Shown here piece by piece: positions 12,579-13,734 of a DNA stretch of 13,734 bases. Location of the stretch: contig USJP01000011.1 of assembly GCA_900555105.1 (NCBI GenBank), positions 1-13,734 on the forward strand, given 5' to 3'. The notes beneath the pieces were generated by a model. It was not told the DNA's origin. It did no database searches and saw nothing but the letters and a program-made list of their open reading frames with translations. Both the position numbers and the translations under genes were made by a program. Source of the stretch: an uncultured Coriobacteriaceae bacterium. Its GTDB lineage: Bacteria > Actinomycetota > Coriobacteriia > Coriobacteriales > UMGS124. The stretch's first letter is position 1. Each line of letters begins with the position of its first letter.

Positions 12579-13734
12579 TTGAGCGAGACTATATCTGCGG
12601 AGCTTGCCTCCATTATCATGCCGGGCTGCGACGAGGATGTCGCGGCGCGTTATGCCACCTTGGCACAAAGAGCTAGCATAGCGCAGTTTGGTCTGCTTGA
12701 CGAGGATGTCGTTGTGCTCGATACCGAGACAACGGGACTGGACTTCAAGGATTGCGAGCTCATCGAGGTGGCAGCCGCCCGTCTGCGCGGCAACGAGATC
12801 GTTGAGACGTTCGATATGTTCGTGCATCCCGTAAAGCCCATTCCGCCCGAGGTTGTGCAGATCACGGGTATCACCAACGAGCAGGTGGCTGATGCCTCCT
12901 GTGCGATGGAGGTGTGCAGCAAGCTGGCAGAGTTTGCCAAGGGTGCTCCCATCGTGGCACACAACTCTGCTTTTGACCAGCACTTCATGGAGAAGGGCTT
13001 TGGCGGGCAAAGCGTGGGCGGGCCTTGGATCGACTCGTTGGAGCTTTCGCGCATCGTGCTCCCCTGCCTGAAGTCGCACAAGCTGCACGACCTGTCGCGC
13101 GCTTTTGGCCTGCATGCCTCCACTCACCGTGCCATCGACGACGTCATTGCTACCTGCGGCTTGTGGCGCATCCTTCTTGTTGCCGCCAGCGACATGCCGG
13201 CCGGACTTGTGAACCGCCTCGCGAAGATGTACCCGGATGTCGAATGGGGTTACCGTCCCATCTTTGCCCAGATGGCCGCCATGGCGCCCGACGAGCCGTT
13301 CTCGCTTGTGGACGCGCGCGTTCAGCGTTGCTCGCACATGCAGGTGAGCCTGCGCGAGGACGCCGACGACGTCGACGAGATGCGCGGGCTTGTGTATCCC
13401 AGCGACGACGAGGTGCGCAGCGCCTTTGCCACCGACGGCGTGGTGGGAAAGATGTATACCGGCTATGAGCCCCGCACAGAGCAGGTGCAGATGTCGCTCG
13501 AGGTGGCCCGCGCCTTTCGCGAGAACCGTCCCGCCGCGCTCGAGGCGGGCACCGGTGTGGGCAAGTCCATCGCCTATCTGCTTCCCTCGGCCCTCATGGC
13601 CCAGGCAAACGGCATCACGGTAGGCGTTGCCACGAAGTCGAACACCCTTGCCGACCAGCTTATCAACAGGGAACTTCCCTTGTTGAGCGAGGCTTTGGGC
13701 GGCACGCTCACCTACACGGCTCTCAAGGGATATG
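12579..13734 (+). CDS. dinG: DinG-type exonuclease/ATP-dependent helicase, N-terminal part (runs off right edge)
   Basis: 385 codons are visible. An N-terminal DnaQ-like 3'-5' exonuclease domain shows its DEDDh residues: VVLDTETTGLDF (Asp48, Glu50), VAHNSAFDQHFM (Asp133) and THRAIDD (His183, Asp188). The region PPEVVQITGITNEQVADA fits the same fold. After a linker, a superfamily 2 helicase begins with the Q-like YEPRTEQVQMSLEVARAF and Walker A EAGTGVGKS (about 322-330; the usual motif is GTGTGK). The visible end, YTALKGY, matches the start of the ALKGR segment before the iron-sulfur region. This is the B. subtilis-type DinG architecture. A TTG start at 12579 is inferred from GAGGAG (12563-12568); the next in-frame ATG at 12618 has no ribosome site. 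Divergent from the tail-anchored gene. Confidence 0.9.
   Translation, partial: MSETISAELASIIMPGCDEDVAARYATLAQRASIAQFGLLDEDVVVLDTETTGLDFKDCELIEVAAARLRGNEIVETFDMFVHPVKPIPPEVVQITGITNEQVADASCAMEVCSKLAEFAKGAPIVAHNSAFDQHFMEKGFGGQSVGGPWIDSLELSRIVLPCLKSHKLHDLSRAFGLHASTHRAIDDVIATCGLWRILLVAASDMPAGLVNRLAKMYPDVEWGYRPIFAQMAAMAPDEPFSLVDARVQRCSHMQVSLREDADDVDEMRGLVYPSDDEVRSAFATDGVVGKMYTGYEPRTEQVQMSLEVARAFRENRPAALEAGTGVGKSIAYLLPSALMAQANGITVGVATKSNTLADQLINRELPLLSEALGGTLTYTALKGY

Overview
The window most likely comes from the chromosomal replication-origin region of an actinobacterium, with Coriobacteriia (Collinsella/Olsenella/Atopobium relatives) as my best guess. The order (dnaA)<-oriC->rpmH-rnpA-yidD-yidC-jag-rsmG-parA-parB, without mnmE/mnmG between jag and rsmG, is the actinobacterial form of the origin cluster. 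The moderate GC content, the bacterial L34/YidC/Jag sequences and the parS sites fit this. Assignment to Coriobacteriia rests on general resemblance and was not searched.

Layout. Positions 1-1895 (minus strand) hold a two-gene operon reading away from the origin. The first gene encodes an unusual 455-aa protein with a GHKL-type ATPase domain, a long Pro/Gln/Gly-rich linker and a winged helix. Three bases after its stop comes the start of dnaA, whose domain I and part of domain II lie in the window before it runs off the left edge. Positions 1896-2306 are an AT-rich intergenic region crowded with a nonamer, TTTTCAACA or close variants, that resembles a divergent DnaA box. It is the best oriC candidate and also carries the rpmH promoter. 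Positions 2307-4618 (plus) are rpmH-rnpA-yidD-yidC-jag, ending in a strong terminator. Positions 4619-5127 contain no convincing gene but hold a decayed 66-bp tandem repeat. Positions 5128-7972 (plus) are rsmG, then parA-parB and a small membrane protein, ending in a strong terminator. Two perfect parS sites (3932, 6002) and one degenerate site (11117) lie in this half.

Positions 8100-9140 (minus) are rlmN. Divergent from it, 9248-11112 (plus), lie a Pro/Gln-rich three-helix membrane protein and D-alanine-D-alanine ligase. A hairpin terminator separates ddl from a convergent minus-strand pair: an unknown tail-anchored protein (upstream) and a flavodoxin-family protein (downstream). From 12579 to the right edge runs the first part of a DinG-type exonuclease-helicase.

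Together the left half is a replication initiation, segregation and membrane-protein-insertion module: DnaA and its putative ATPase partner at the origin, ParAB-parS for origin segregation, RnpA/L34 for RNA processing and translation, and YidD/YidC/Jag for membrane insertion and cell-envelope physiology. The right half is housekeeping with two unknown membrane proteins. The most novel item is the GHKL-ATPase/winged-helix gene translationally coupled to dnaA and sitting directly beside the putative origin.
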